From positions 1 through 13,300 of the forward strand of contig JBGPBY010000159.1 of NCBI GenBank assembly GCA_041481485.1: a stretch of 13,300 bases of DNA, given 5' to 3'. The stretch is from JBGPBY01 sp041481485. Lineage in GTDB: Bacteria; Acidobacteriota; Terriglobia; 20CM-2-55-15. Shown in pieces: positions 7,125-13,300 of the stretch. The position numbers and the translations under genes were made by a program. The notes under the pieces are model-generated. The model did not search any database. It was not told where the DNA came from and was given only the letters and a program-made list of their open reading frames with translations. The number at the start of each line of letters is the position of its first letter. Positions within the stretch are counted from its first letter, which is position 1.

Positions 7125-7583
7125 GTGAAGTTCCGGGAACCACCGAGACTCGCTACGTGGATACTTATTGTCTTTGGCTGCTATTCTGACTATGAAGCGA
7201 TTCTGGGAGACCTCTGCGAGCGCTACCAGGTTCGACCGAGTTCAATTTGGTACTGGCGACAAACCTTCAATGTAATAGCGAACACACTTATGAGAAACGG
7301 CGCGATATTCCGAATTGCTCTGTGGGCGAGTGCGGGTTTTCTCGTTTCGGTCGGCTGGGGAGTCTATTTCACAAGTGCCGATAAGGCCGACCCGATTCCA
7401 TCGATTGTGTACACTCTAGCCCTTTTAACTCAGCCGATTGCTGGTGCGGTAACCGTCTTGTATCCGAACCTCCCAGTTGGATTTTGGCCTCTACTTCTTG
7501 CGAATGTCGCTACCTATGCTCTGGTTGGCTTCACCGTCGAAACAATCCGGCAGCACTATCGTCTTCTCCAAATTTCGAAATGA
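7125..7583 (+). CDS. Small membrane protein with orphan-permease prefix motif (first of pair)
   Basis: A 152-aa protein starting at GTG, preceded by AAGGCGG (7112-7118, 6 bp spacing). Residues 5-46 hold EPPRLATWIL, then AILGDLCERYQ (25-35) and WYWRQ (42-46). This is the pattern of the cytoplasmic N-terminal domain of acidobacterial duplicated orphan permeases (ADOP, permease prefix domain 2), which normally precedes a MacB/FtsX-type permease. Here the permease is absent. Instead there are about three hydrophobic spans, at about 62-82, 92-112 and 120-141. It overlaps the next gene by 4 bp (ATGA at 7580-7583), so the two proteins are probably made together. No ATPase, PadR regulator or MacB partner is adjacent. 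The function is unknown; a partner or regulator of an ABC-type transporter encoded elsewhere is one possibility. Confidence 0.78.
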   Translation: MKFREPPRLATWILIVFGCYSDYEAILGDLCERYQVRPSSIWYWRQTFNVIANTLMRNGAIFRIALWASAGFLVSVGWGVYFTSADKADPIPSIVYTLALLTQPIAGAVTVLYPNLPVGFWPLLLANVATYALVGFTVETIRQHYRLLQISK

Positions 7584-8218
7584 GTCAATACCGGCCGTCG
7601 AAACGGCCTCCATTTTTTCCAACATGGCTTCTAAAGCAATTAGGATGCAGTTCCAACAATGATGCAGTGCTGGGGGACCTTGTTGAACGCTATCAACAAG
7701 GCAAGACGGCGGCGTGGTACTGGAAACAATCGCTGGTCGCGGTCATCGTCAGCGCGTTCAACGAGGTACGTGGCCACAAGTGGCTTGCGGCTCGAGCCGT
7801 GTTGGTTGGATGGATTTTGTTTTGGTATGTCCTGGTTCCTCCTGCCAGCTTCATTTTCAGAGGCATTTTGGACAACTATCGAGAGTTTGTGGCCGACTCA
7901 TGGAACAGCGCGGCGGACACAGCGTTCTCGTATGCCATCATTGGAATCTTCGTTTCGTCTGGCTTTGCAATCGGAATGATGACCGGGTGGATCGTTTCAC
8001 GCCTGCATAGCCAGCGACGAGCGCCAATCCTTCTTCTCGCAACAACAATCCCGACAAGTTTCATCAGTAGCAACCTGCAGGGCATCGATTCCTTTGTTTT
8101 CTGGATGGCCGTCGCAGCATTAATTGGCGGCATTTTGTTCGGAGGATTGTTCATCGCGGGATTACGCACTTCGGTGAAGGCACGCCAATCGCGACCACAG
8201 CAGTCTGACGGTCAATAA
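7580..8218 (+). CDS. Membrane protein with orphan-permease prefix motif (second of pair)
   Basis: A 212-aa protein. I chose the ATG at 7580 because it overlaps the stop of the previous gene (ATGA) and puts the motif at the normal distance from the N-terminus; a longer frame from 7484 would add 32 residues that only shadow the upstream gene. Residues 10-50 carry PPFFPTWLLKQLG, AVLGDLVERYQ (29-39) and WYWKQ (46-50), aligning with the first protein. The rest differs: about four hydrophobic spans (about 67-92, 113-137, 146-163, 172-197), ending in a polar tail. The pair therefore shares the prefix domain but not the membrane part, like two paralogs that diverged or were assembled separately. No catalytic motif is seen. 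Function unknown. Confidence 0.78.
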   Translation: MSQYRPSKRPPFFPTWLLKQLGCSSNNDAVLGDLVERYQQGKTAAWYWKQSLVAVIVSAFNEVRGHKWLAARAVLVGWILFWYVLVPPASFIFRGILDNYREFVADSWNSAADTAFSYAIIGIFVSSGFAIGMMTGWIVSRLHSQRRAPILLLATTIPTSFISSNLQGIDSFVFWMAVAALIGGILFGGLFIAGLRTSVKARQSRPQQSDGQ

Positions 8219-8337
8219 AGCTGAGCAATTTCGAGCCAAGTCACTCTTGACGGTGCTCGCTGCAGCGAACGAGGGCTCGTTCACTCCTATTGGCGCGAAA
8301 ATGTGGTGCAGTTTGGCCGCCGACTTGTCGAAAGAAA
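8219..8337. other. Convergent intergenic region with a short stem-loop
   Basis: The rightward gene ends at 8218 and the leftward gene ends at 8338. Inside, GAACGA (8267-8272) pairs with TCGTTC (8277-8282) around GGGC; this could slow or end transcription from both sides. No T-tract is present on either strand, so an intrinsic terminator is only tentatively suggested. I see nothing else here. Confidence 0.35.
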
Positions 8338-10605
8338 CTATCTGCGTCTGCCACCTCCGCCAAAACCTCCTCCGCCAGAACGCTCACCGCCCCCTCCAGA
8401 GCCGCCACCTCCCCTCGATTGCTCGAAGCGCTGGCTCTGCTGTGCTCCCCGCTGGCGGTTTTCCTCTTCTTGCTGCATGCTTTGGGATTGAGAAGATGAT
8501 GCTCCAGCGGATGCCGGCCGCGGCTGTTCGGACTTTTCCTGCTGAGCGGCGGGTTGAGTGGGCTTATCCACGGAATTCCAGTTTCCATTGCTGTCATACG
8601 ACTGCCAACCCGATCCGGTCTTCTTGTAGACATTTCCGTCGTGTGTGGCATACATGTTCCCATCGGACGACTTTGCGACTGTTGAGCTTCCGAGGGCGGT
8701 GCTGGTGCCTGCGGCTTTGGCGCCCGACGATGTCTGCGCGGAGGCAACGGTTCCTTTGTCCGTTGAATAGTGTTGCGCGGTAGCGCTCTGGTTTCCGTTT
8801 GATACCACGGAACTGCCCCACTGCGCCTTGGGACTGGAACCCTGACTCGTTGCTGCATAGTTTCCGGTGTAAGGGTTATACGCCTGCCCAACACTTCTGC
8901 TGCCATAAGGTGTGGAGGCAGTAGCGCCTCGTGCGGAAGTGCCGGTGTATGGATTGTATGCGGCTCCGCGCGTCGCAGTTCCGTATGGGCCGGAAACAGT
9001 CTGAGAAACCCCGTAGGCTCCGGTCGCGGCGTTGTAGTGGGCTGAAGTCCCGTAGGCGCCATATGCTCCGTACGTCGCTGGATACGGGTAGTACATTGGG
9101 TACCCATAAGGTGGGTGATAGATATATGCCGGATAGTAGTATCCGGTGCCGTTGGCAATGATGGCTCCCGCTCCGACACCGACAACGAATGCTCCCAGGT
9201 ATCCCGCTGTATAGCTGGACTGCACCGTGCCACTGTTGACACTGACCTGCGTGACATAGGTCACGTTGTAAACCGGTGAGGTCGCCGGGATCGTATAGAT
9301 CACCTGCGGCACGGAACTCGCGACGGTCCACGGTCCCACGGGCATTGTGGACATGAACCACACGCCCTGAAAACAGAGATAGTACACATCCCCTACTTTG
9401 ATTACTTTATCCTGAGTGTTGGTGGCGTAAGAAAGAGTTGTCCCGGTGATCGGCTCGAAATTAGGTTCCCCGCCATACGTGACTTTGATGGCCGCGGCAG
9501 CGGTGGACGTGTTGACGAGCATGGCCGTGGGAATCCGTGCGAGAAGTACCGAGTCCTTCGCCTCCTCAGTGCCTGGCACGGAAGAAAGTACGATAGACGC
9601 CGGATCGATTGAAGGAATGCGTGCAAAATCAGCGGGCAGGTCATTCGTCGCGTAGTTCCATGGCCCCTGCAGCGAGCCAGCCCGAAACCATCGGCCGCCA
9701 GTCAGGTAGTAATACTGGTTCGTCATCGCGTCAAGAAAAAGATAGCTCGCTGTGTTCGTTGCATAGAGCAACTGGGTCCCGGGAATCTTCGAATAGACAG
9801 GCTTTCCATCGAACAGAATGATTTCTGCCGGTTTGCTGCTTTGGAAGATCTGCGGGAGAGTGGCGTTGGGAACTATTGGGGGCGGAATGACTTTCCTGAG
9901 TGCCGTCCATTCGGAGTCCTCTGCCACCTTGGCCATGTCACTGGGCAGTTTCGCAGCGGGAGACCAGGGGCCATCAAGGCTATTCGCAGTTGCCCACTGC
10001 TGATCGATCAGCAGGTAATACGTACTCTTGGACTTGTCGAAGAAGAGCGGCCAGGTTGTATTGACCACAAATTCCATATCTGTTTTCGGAATCGCGGCCA
10101 ATGCAGGCATCCCGTCGATCGTAACGAGGATCGCCGGACCGAAGCTGGTGACAATCTCCGGCGGATCATTATTCACTGGCACACCAGCTGACGTCTCCGG
10201 TTTCGGAACACAGGCAACCAAACGCTGCAGAGACATCACGACAGTCGATGAAAGGAAAGTCCTCACCATCGAATCCATTTGCGCAGCGGCCCCAGCATCC
10301 AGGGCAGGAAAATAGGTCTTCGTGACCTTCAAGCCAGTGATGGTCACCATTTTATTCTCATTGTCGACGTCGGTGTGGCCTTGCATTTCAAGTACACCGA
10401 CTACCTGCTTCCCATTCGTGGGAGTTAACGAAAAAGCCATTCGTCCCGAGATATCTGTAAAAGCTTTCCATTCGTCAACCTGTGGCTGGTAATAAACGAG
10501 AGTGCCACTGGCTGTCTTGATTTGACGAGGCCAGCCCGGGTCTTGAGCCATCGCCACCGTCACGAAAATCAGAATTGACAACGAAGCAGTCAGCAAGCGT
10601 TTCAT
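8338..10605 (-). CDS. Exported GPW-repeat protein with Gly/Arg-rich tail
   Basis: A 755-aa protein with signal peptide (1-20, ending TVAMA, then QDPGWPR). It has a conserved N-terminal domain (about 22-135) with YYQPQVDEWKAF and RMAFSLTP. Three repeats of about 70-100 aa follow, each with FDG or a related turn, a YATNT-like strand, a YYL strand and a closing GPW (212-214, 314-316, 424-426). Next come a hydrophobic Gly-rich segment (about 465-488), a Tyr/Pro-rich stretch (489-524), YNPYTG repeats (550-555, 576-581), and a DGNVYKKTGSGWQSY module (656-670). The protein ends in a Gln/Glu/Ser linker and a tail of GGGG blocks with RGGGG and a final RRR. Proteins of this style in Acidobacteria are labelled carbohydrate-binding family V/XII, but no binding has been shown here. 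AAGGAG lies 7 bp before the ATG. It is probably co-transcribed with the gene 49 bp upstream. Confidence 0.85.
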   Translation of the reverse strand: MKRLLTASLSILIFVTVAMAQDPGWPRQIKTASGTLVYYQPQVDEWKAFTDISGRMAFSLTPTNGKQVVGVLEMQGHTDVDNENKMVTITGLKVTKTYFPALDAGAAAQMDSMVRTFLSSTVVMSLQRLVACVPKPETSAGVPVNNDPPEIVTSFGPAILVTIDGMPALAAIPKTDMEFVVNTTWPLFFDKSKSTYYLLIDQQWATANSLDGPWSPAAKLPSDMAKVAEDSEWTALRKVIPPPIVPNATLPQIFQSSKPAEIILFDGKPVYSKIPGTQLLYATNTASYLFLDAMTNQYYYLTGGRWFRAGSLQGPWNYATNDLPADFARIPSIDPASIVLSSVPGTEEAKDSVLLARIPTAMLVNTSTAAAAIKVTYGGEPNFEPITGTTLSYATNTQDKVIKVGDVYYLCFQGVWFMSTMPVGPWTVASSVPQVIYTIPATSPVYNVTYVTQVSVNSGTVQSSYTAGYLGAFVVGVGAGAIIANGTGYYYPAYIYHPPYGYPMYYPYPATYGAYGAYGTSAHYNAATGAYGVSQTVSGPYGTATRGAAYNPYTGTSARGATASTPYGSRSVGQAYNPYTGNYAATSQGSSPKAQWGSSVVSNGNQSATAQHYSTDKGTVASAQTSSGAKAAGTSTALGSSTVAKSSDGNMYATHDGNVYKKTGSGWQSYDSNGNWNSVDKPTQPAAQQEKSEQPRPASAGASSSQSQSMQQEEENRQRGAQQSQRFEQSRGGGGSGGGGERSGGGGFGGGGRRR

Positions 10606-10654
10606 GGTGTCTCTCCTTGCGTGTTTTTGTCCTGTCCGTCGGGCGACATAAGCA

Positions 10655-11413
10655 TCAGTGTCCGGAAAGACTCTGATAATCGGAATTTGTCGTAGTCACC
10701 ACGAGCTGCTTGGCAGCGACGCTAAGAACGGAATGCCGCTCATAGCTGGCGCCATCGAGGAGCGTCGCCATTTCAACCTTCAGCGTCACAGTATCCTTTG
10801 CGTCGCCCATGTAGGAATCGACGTTCAGGGATGTAATTTTCTTTGCGGCAGGATCAAAGGTGAGAACCATACGATCCCCCGGAACAGCGTAGTCCGCGAA
10901 GATTACATTTGTCCCGGCGGCTGTGGGGTTCAACGAAACCTTGCCGGCCTTGAAGGCCTGATCCATTCTTCCAGGGTCGGGCGGCAGGTACATTCCCAAC
11001 AGGATTTTCACCTGCCCCATGTACTGCTGCATCTCTTCTGTCTTGTCCTCGATTATTCTTTCCTTTAGCCTCCTACCACTCGGTGGGGGCGGCGGCGGAC
11101 TCATCAGTGTCTTTTGCACCGTCCCTCCAGGTCCATATTGGCAACTGTTTTGAGTTGAAGGCTTCACATTTCCCTTCAATATAGGCTGAGTTGTCTCGAC
11201 CCATCGGTACTGCTGGAGTTTCTGCTTGTTCTCGGCAGCCGCCTGCTTCACAGCCGCAAGCTTTTCCTGAAGTTCGCTCTGTACGGATTGTGCGGAAACC
11301 AGAAGGGCCGCCGCAAGTAACACCCCACCGATAAGGGAAAAGCGTTTAAGGAGTCCAACAGCCGTGGCTCTGGCAGAAGGATTCCCGCATGGACTTGCAG
11401 CACTTGTATTCAT
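10655..11413 (-). CDS. Exported protein of unknown function, acidobacterial type
   Basis: A 252-aa protein; I do not recognise an enzymatic family. The start is the ATG at 11411-11413, which has a good ribosome binding site; an upstream ATG at 11455 has none. An N-terminal hydrophobic segment (about 25-41, ending LLVSA) after a positively charged stretch indicates export or anchoring. A predicted helical region rich in Lys, Gln and Ala (46-69) precedes QQYRWVETTQPILKGNVK (67-84). Then come YGPGGTVQKT, a run of six prolines (106-111), and KTEEMQQYMGQ. The C-terminal half (about 155-245) is strand-rich. This QYRWVETT...LKG...YGPxG pattern recalls hypothetical proteins I associate with Acidobacteria. 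It lies 49 bp upstream of the GPW-repeat gene in the same direction, so the two may form an envelope operon. The proline run may need elongation factor P. Confidence 0.75.
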   Translation of the reverse strand: MNTSAASPCGNPSARATAVGLLKRFSLIGGVLLAAALLVSAQSVQSELQEKLAAVKQAAAENKQKLQQYRWVETTQPILKGNVKPSTQNSCQYGPGGTVQKTLMSPPPPPPSGRRLKERIIEDKTEEMQQYMGQVKILLGMYLPPDPGRMDQAFKAGKVSLNPTAAGTNVIFADYAVPGDRMVLTFDPAAKKITSLNVDSYMGDAKDTVTLKVEMATLLDGASYERHSVLSVAAKQLVVTTTNSDYQSLSGH

Positions 11414-11420
11414 TGGAAAT

Positions 11421-11426
11421 CTCCTT
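11421..11426 (-). promoter_or_regulatory. Ribosome binding site fixing the start at 11413
   Basis: AAGGAG on the minus strand lies 7 bp before the ATG at 11411-11413. The same motif at the same spacing (10613-10618) precedes the 755-aa gene. This rules in favour of the shorter reading over the ATG at 11455. Confidence 0.7.
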
Positions 11427-11529
11427 AGCCAATGCGAAATTATGGGAAACGACATAAATAAGTGAGCCTTTGCGGAGTTCTGGAATTCGCCTTAGGATGA
11501 TGATAATTGCGGGGGAACAAGCGGAAACA

Positions 11530-11545
11530 CTGTCAAGATTGACAG
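11530..11545. promoter_or_regulatory. 16-bp dyad, candidate operator or -35 region
   Basis: CTGTCAAGATTGACAG has perfect 7-bp arms around GA, 117 bp upstream of the ATG at 11413. On the minus strand the inner half contains TTGACA, the consensus -35 hexamer (11531-11536). No good -10 sits 16-18 bp further; the nearest AT-rich block (ATTATC) is 22 bp away. It could be a regulator site rather than a promoter. Confidence 0.4.
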
Positions 11546-11714
11546 CGACTGCTCGACAGGCTGGCGCTCGGTGGTCGGCCGCTCCACCGTGAATGGCCTA
11601 AGCACATCACATTGTCGAAACATAGCAGGTTGTTTCCGGCCTGCCGGGTCTTACAGTTTTTCAACTTCGGAAATATCGCCAGATCGCGCTACATAGACGT
11701 CAACGTTAAGCCAT

Positions 11715-13300
11715 CTATTTCCCAACGAGCAGATCCCAGTGTTCTCCTGCGCGCTGGACTATTGCCTGAAGGTCTTCGTTTAGCAGATAGCGATCCGTCA
11801 CCAGTTTTGTGCCGGACTTCTCAACCAACTGCAAATACATGTCGCGCGACGTATAGCGTTCCGCAATGGATGGACGTGGATCCTGAACGGCTGCGCGTTT
11901 CTCGGCTGTGCTGGCAAATGGAATGTAAGAACCCATCAAAGGGAACAACTGATTCTTTCCGCCGACCGAACTGTTTCGCAAATTCCAGCCCGTGTATGTC
12001 GCCAGAGGAACCGCAATATCCGGCAAGCGGATGCCGGCTTTTTCGATACCATCTTTGTCGGTTTGCGGCACGAGGAATGGCATCGGAGTTCCCGGAGCCC
12101 CGTCATTCTCGAGCAGGGGATTGGGCCCGCGAACCGCCGCTGGCAGCGTGCGGGGCGAGGTCACTCCGGGGATGGCCGGGAACGCAATGTCCGAGGAGCG
12201 AACCAGGGTTCCATCTTTCAGGTTTGGATACTGGCTCGGCGGCGGAGCTTTGCCCTGTCGCATCCATTGGTCCATTGCCACAAAAAGCGCGCGCATGATG
12301 TACCAGTAGGCATTGGGATTCTCCCGCTGCTCGCCGTTACCGGCTTGCGCCGGTGGAAATCGCGAAGGCCCGTGCTGGGAGCCCGTAAGGAAGTAGACGC
12401 GTTCGTTGTCTGGAAGCGAGAGATCCTTCGATCCGTCGGGGGTCGTGTGAATCAAAGCCGCCTGGCGGCCTCCGCCCCAGTATTCCACTCCGGTATTGGT
12501 GTAGAAAATTTTAGGCTTGAAGTCACGGGCGCGGGAATTATCGAGCGCTCCATCCTGAATTCCAGTTATTGGATCCCTCAGGCTGATGTCGGCGAACGGA
12601 AATGACGTCGCTGTGAATTGTCCTTGAGTCGTCGGAGTGGCGCCTCGAAAATTCAAATCGATGCGGGACGCGCCGGCAATGTGAGCCATCACCCCATCAA
12701 ATACCTGGCGGTTTTTCTCATCGCCATTGAATCCAAGATAGAGAAAATTGCGCAGGAATCTGCCGCTTTGCGAAGCGCCGAATGCCAGCGCGTATCTGGC
12801 GGAAACAATCGCATCGGGAGTGTATTTGATCCAGGATGCCGTGTCGCGCACGGCAGCGAATCCCAATCCGGCGATCGGGGCATTCGATGCCACGTATGAA
12901 AGCTCGTAGGTGCGACCGGCTTCAAATCCATCGTCCAGAGTGACCGTCGTGCCGTTCAATGTCCACTTCGATCGCGCAATCGTGACAGGTTTACCCAAGG
13001 CGCCGTCTCGGACTGTCAGTGTGTTTTGAGCCGACGTCGGATCGGCAGGAACATAGTTTGCAAGATCGGTGAATTGTGCTGTGGCGCTTCGGGCGTTCGG
13101 AGTAGTCATCGCATGAACCGAAGCCGGGACCCCCTGTGCGGTGGGTATATCGATTCGCATGGATCCGTTTCGTTGCGGCGCATCGAATTCCCAGCCAACC
13201 CAAACAATGGTGTACCCCAGCCGCATCAGGAATCCGTCGCCCACGTTATTGGCAGTGCCGCGATTGAAACCGGAATTCACCGTATCTGTTCCGCGATTCA
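11715..13300 (-). CDS. Alpha/beta-hydrolase-domain protein (5' part cut by window edge)
   Basis: A large predicted serine hydrolase of the alpha/beta-hydrolase-domain family found in Acidobacteria and others; substrate unknown. The frame is open through base 13300. It reads NRGTDTVNSGFNRG before NNVGDGFLMRLGYTIVWVGWEFD, so the true start lies outside; a GTG at 13280 is inside the domain and is not the likely start. Counting from that codon, the nucleophile elbow is FGASQSGRF (167-175), with S170 as probable catalytic serine in a G-x-S-x-small arrangement. FLTGSQHGPSRFPP, in the C-terminal half, holds a conserved His that is a candidate member of the triad. The ending EHWDLLVGK is followed by a TAG at 11715-11717. 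No signal peptide is visible because the N-terminus is missing. The neighbouring leftward genes are 301 bp away and probably separate. Confidence 0.85.
   Translation of the reverse strand, partial: NRGTDTVNSGFNRGTANNVGDGFLMRLGYTIVWVGWEFDAPQRNGSMRIDIPTAQGVPASVHAMTTPNARSATAQFTDLANYVPADPTSAQNTLTVRDGALGKPVTIARSKWTLNGTTVTLDDGFEAGRTYELSYVASNAPIAGLGFAAVRDTASWIKYTPDAIVSARYALAFGASQSGRFLRNFLYLGFNGDEKNRQVFDGVMAHIAGASRIDLNFRGATPTTQGQFTATSFPFADISLRDPITGIQDGALDNSRARDFKPKIFYTNTGVEYWGGGRQAALIHTTPDGSKDLSLPDNERVYFLTGSQHGPSRFPPAQAGNGEQRENPNAYWYIMRALFVAMDQWMRQGKAPPPSQYPNLKDGTLVRSSDIAFPAIPGVTSPRTLPAAVRGPNPLLENDGAPGTPMPFLVPQTDKDGIEKAGIRLPDIAVPLATYTGWNLRNSSVGGKNQLFPLMGSYIPFASTAEKRAAVQDPRPSIAERYTSRDMYLQLVEKSGTKLVTDRYLLNEDLQAIVQRAGEHWDLLVGK

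Larger units (their letters stand above)
11414..11714. other. 301-bp intergenic region with no visible gene
   Basis: This lies between the end of the hydrolase-domain gene and the start of the 252-aa gene, both leftward. It should contain the promoter of the latter and the terminator of the former. Apart from the ribosome binding site and the dyad at 11530-11545, I see only a tight CCGGC/GCCGG hairpin at about 11636-11647, followed on the plus strand by TTTTT at 11657-11661. That has the wrong strand polarity to end the hydrolase gene. No tRNA or small gene is convincing. Confidence 0.4.

Noticed and set aside
7484..7579. Longer N-terminus for the second prefix-motif protein
   Set aside because: The extra 32 residues are an out-of-frame reading of the upstream gene. 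The ATG at 7580 overlaps the stop and fits the homologous domain.
8267..8282. Stem-loop called as a firm bidirectional intrinsic terminator
   Set aside because: The stem is only 6-7 bp and neither strand has a T-tract, so it is kept only as tentative within the intergenic entry.
8241..9257. Minus-strand open frame of 338 codons overlapping the 755-aa gene in another frame
   Set aside because: His/Pro/Arg-rich product of an out-of-frame reading through low-complexity codons. The overlapping frame has a signal peptide, repeats and a ribosome binding site.
11612..12298. Plus-strand open frame of 228 codons
   Set aside because: It covers the 3' half of the hydrolase gene on the opposite strand; no ribosome binding site or recognisable domain.
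1..13300. CRISPR array, insertion sequence, phage, tRNA or rRNA genes
   Set aside because: No spaced direct repeats, transposase or integrase motifs, terminal inverted repeats or RNA gene folds were seen.

Overview
The window looks like a chromosomal segment of an acidobacterium (phylum Acidobacteriota). I infer this from three things seen together. There is a conserved truA-uppS-cdsA-dxr-rseP block. Two small membrane proteins carry the xLGDLxERY...WYWxQ motif known from the N-terminus of acidobacterial orphan permeases. There are also secreted, poorly characterised proteins of kinds common in that phylum: a CarboxypepD_reg-like repeat protein, a GPW-repeat protein with a Gly/Arg tail, and an alpha/beta-hydrolase-domain protein. 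No rRNA or tRNA is present, so the placement rests on protein style only.

Region 1 (1-5772) is housekeeping. A family-2 glycosyltransferase of the WaaE/KdtX type runs leftward off the window edge. Diverging from it after only 30 bp is a tight rightward run: truA (tRNA pseudouridine synthase), uppS (undecaprenyl diphosphate synthase), cdsA (CDP-diacylglycerol synthase), dxr (first committed step of the MEP pathway), rseP (site-2 intramembrane protease) and a Fur-family regulator. cdsA/dxr and rseP/fur each overlap by 4 bp (ATGA, GTGA), and uppS/cdsA are 3 bp apart, so translational coupling is likely. The genes fit together: Dxr feeds isoprenoid precursors to UppS, which makes the lipid carrier for cell-wall and LPS sugars; CdsA makes the phospholipid precursor; RseP is an envelope stress and signalling protease.

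Region 2 (5773-8218) is accessory and rightward. A short intergenic stretch holds a 10-bp-arm stem-loop just after fur and a 12-bp palindrome. These are followed by a secreted carboxypeptidase-regulatory-like repeat protein. After a good sigma-70-type promoter come two overlapping genes for small multi-pass membrane proteins, each starting with the orphan-permease prefix motif but lacking any permease. They are the least explained part of the window.

Region 3 (8219-13300) is leftward. An alpha/beta-hydrolase-domain protein enters from beyond the right edge. A 301-bp gap with a 16-bp dyad follows. Then comes a probable two-gene operon: a 252-aa exported protein of unknown function, and a 755-aa exported protein with three GPW repeats, a Tyr/Pro-rich middle and a Gly-rich Arg-ended tail. 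The two orientations converge at about 8219-8337.

I see no CRISPR array, insertion sequence, integrase, phage gene, tRNA or rRNA. Every numerical statement comes from reading the sequence by eye; no database search or structure prediction was run.
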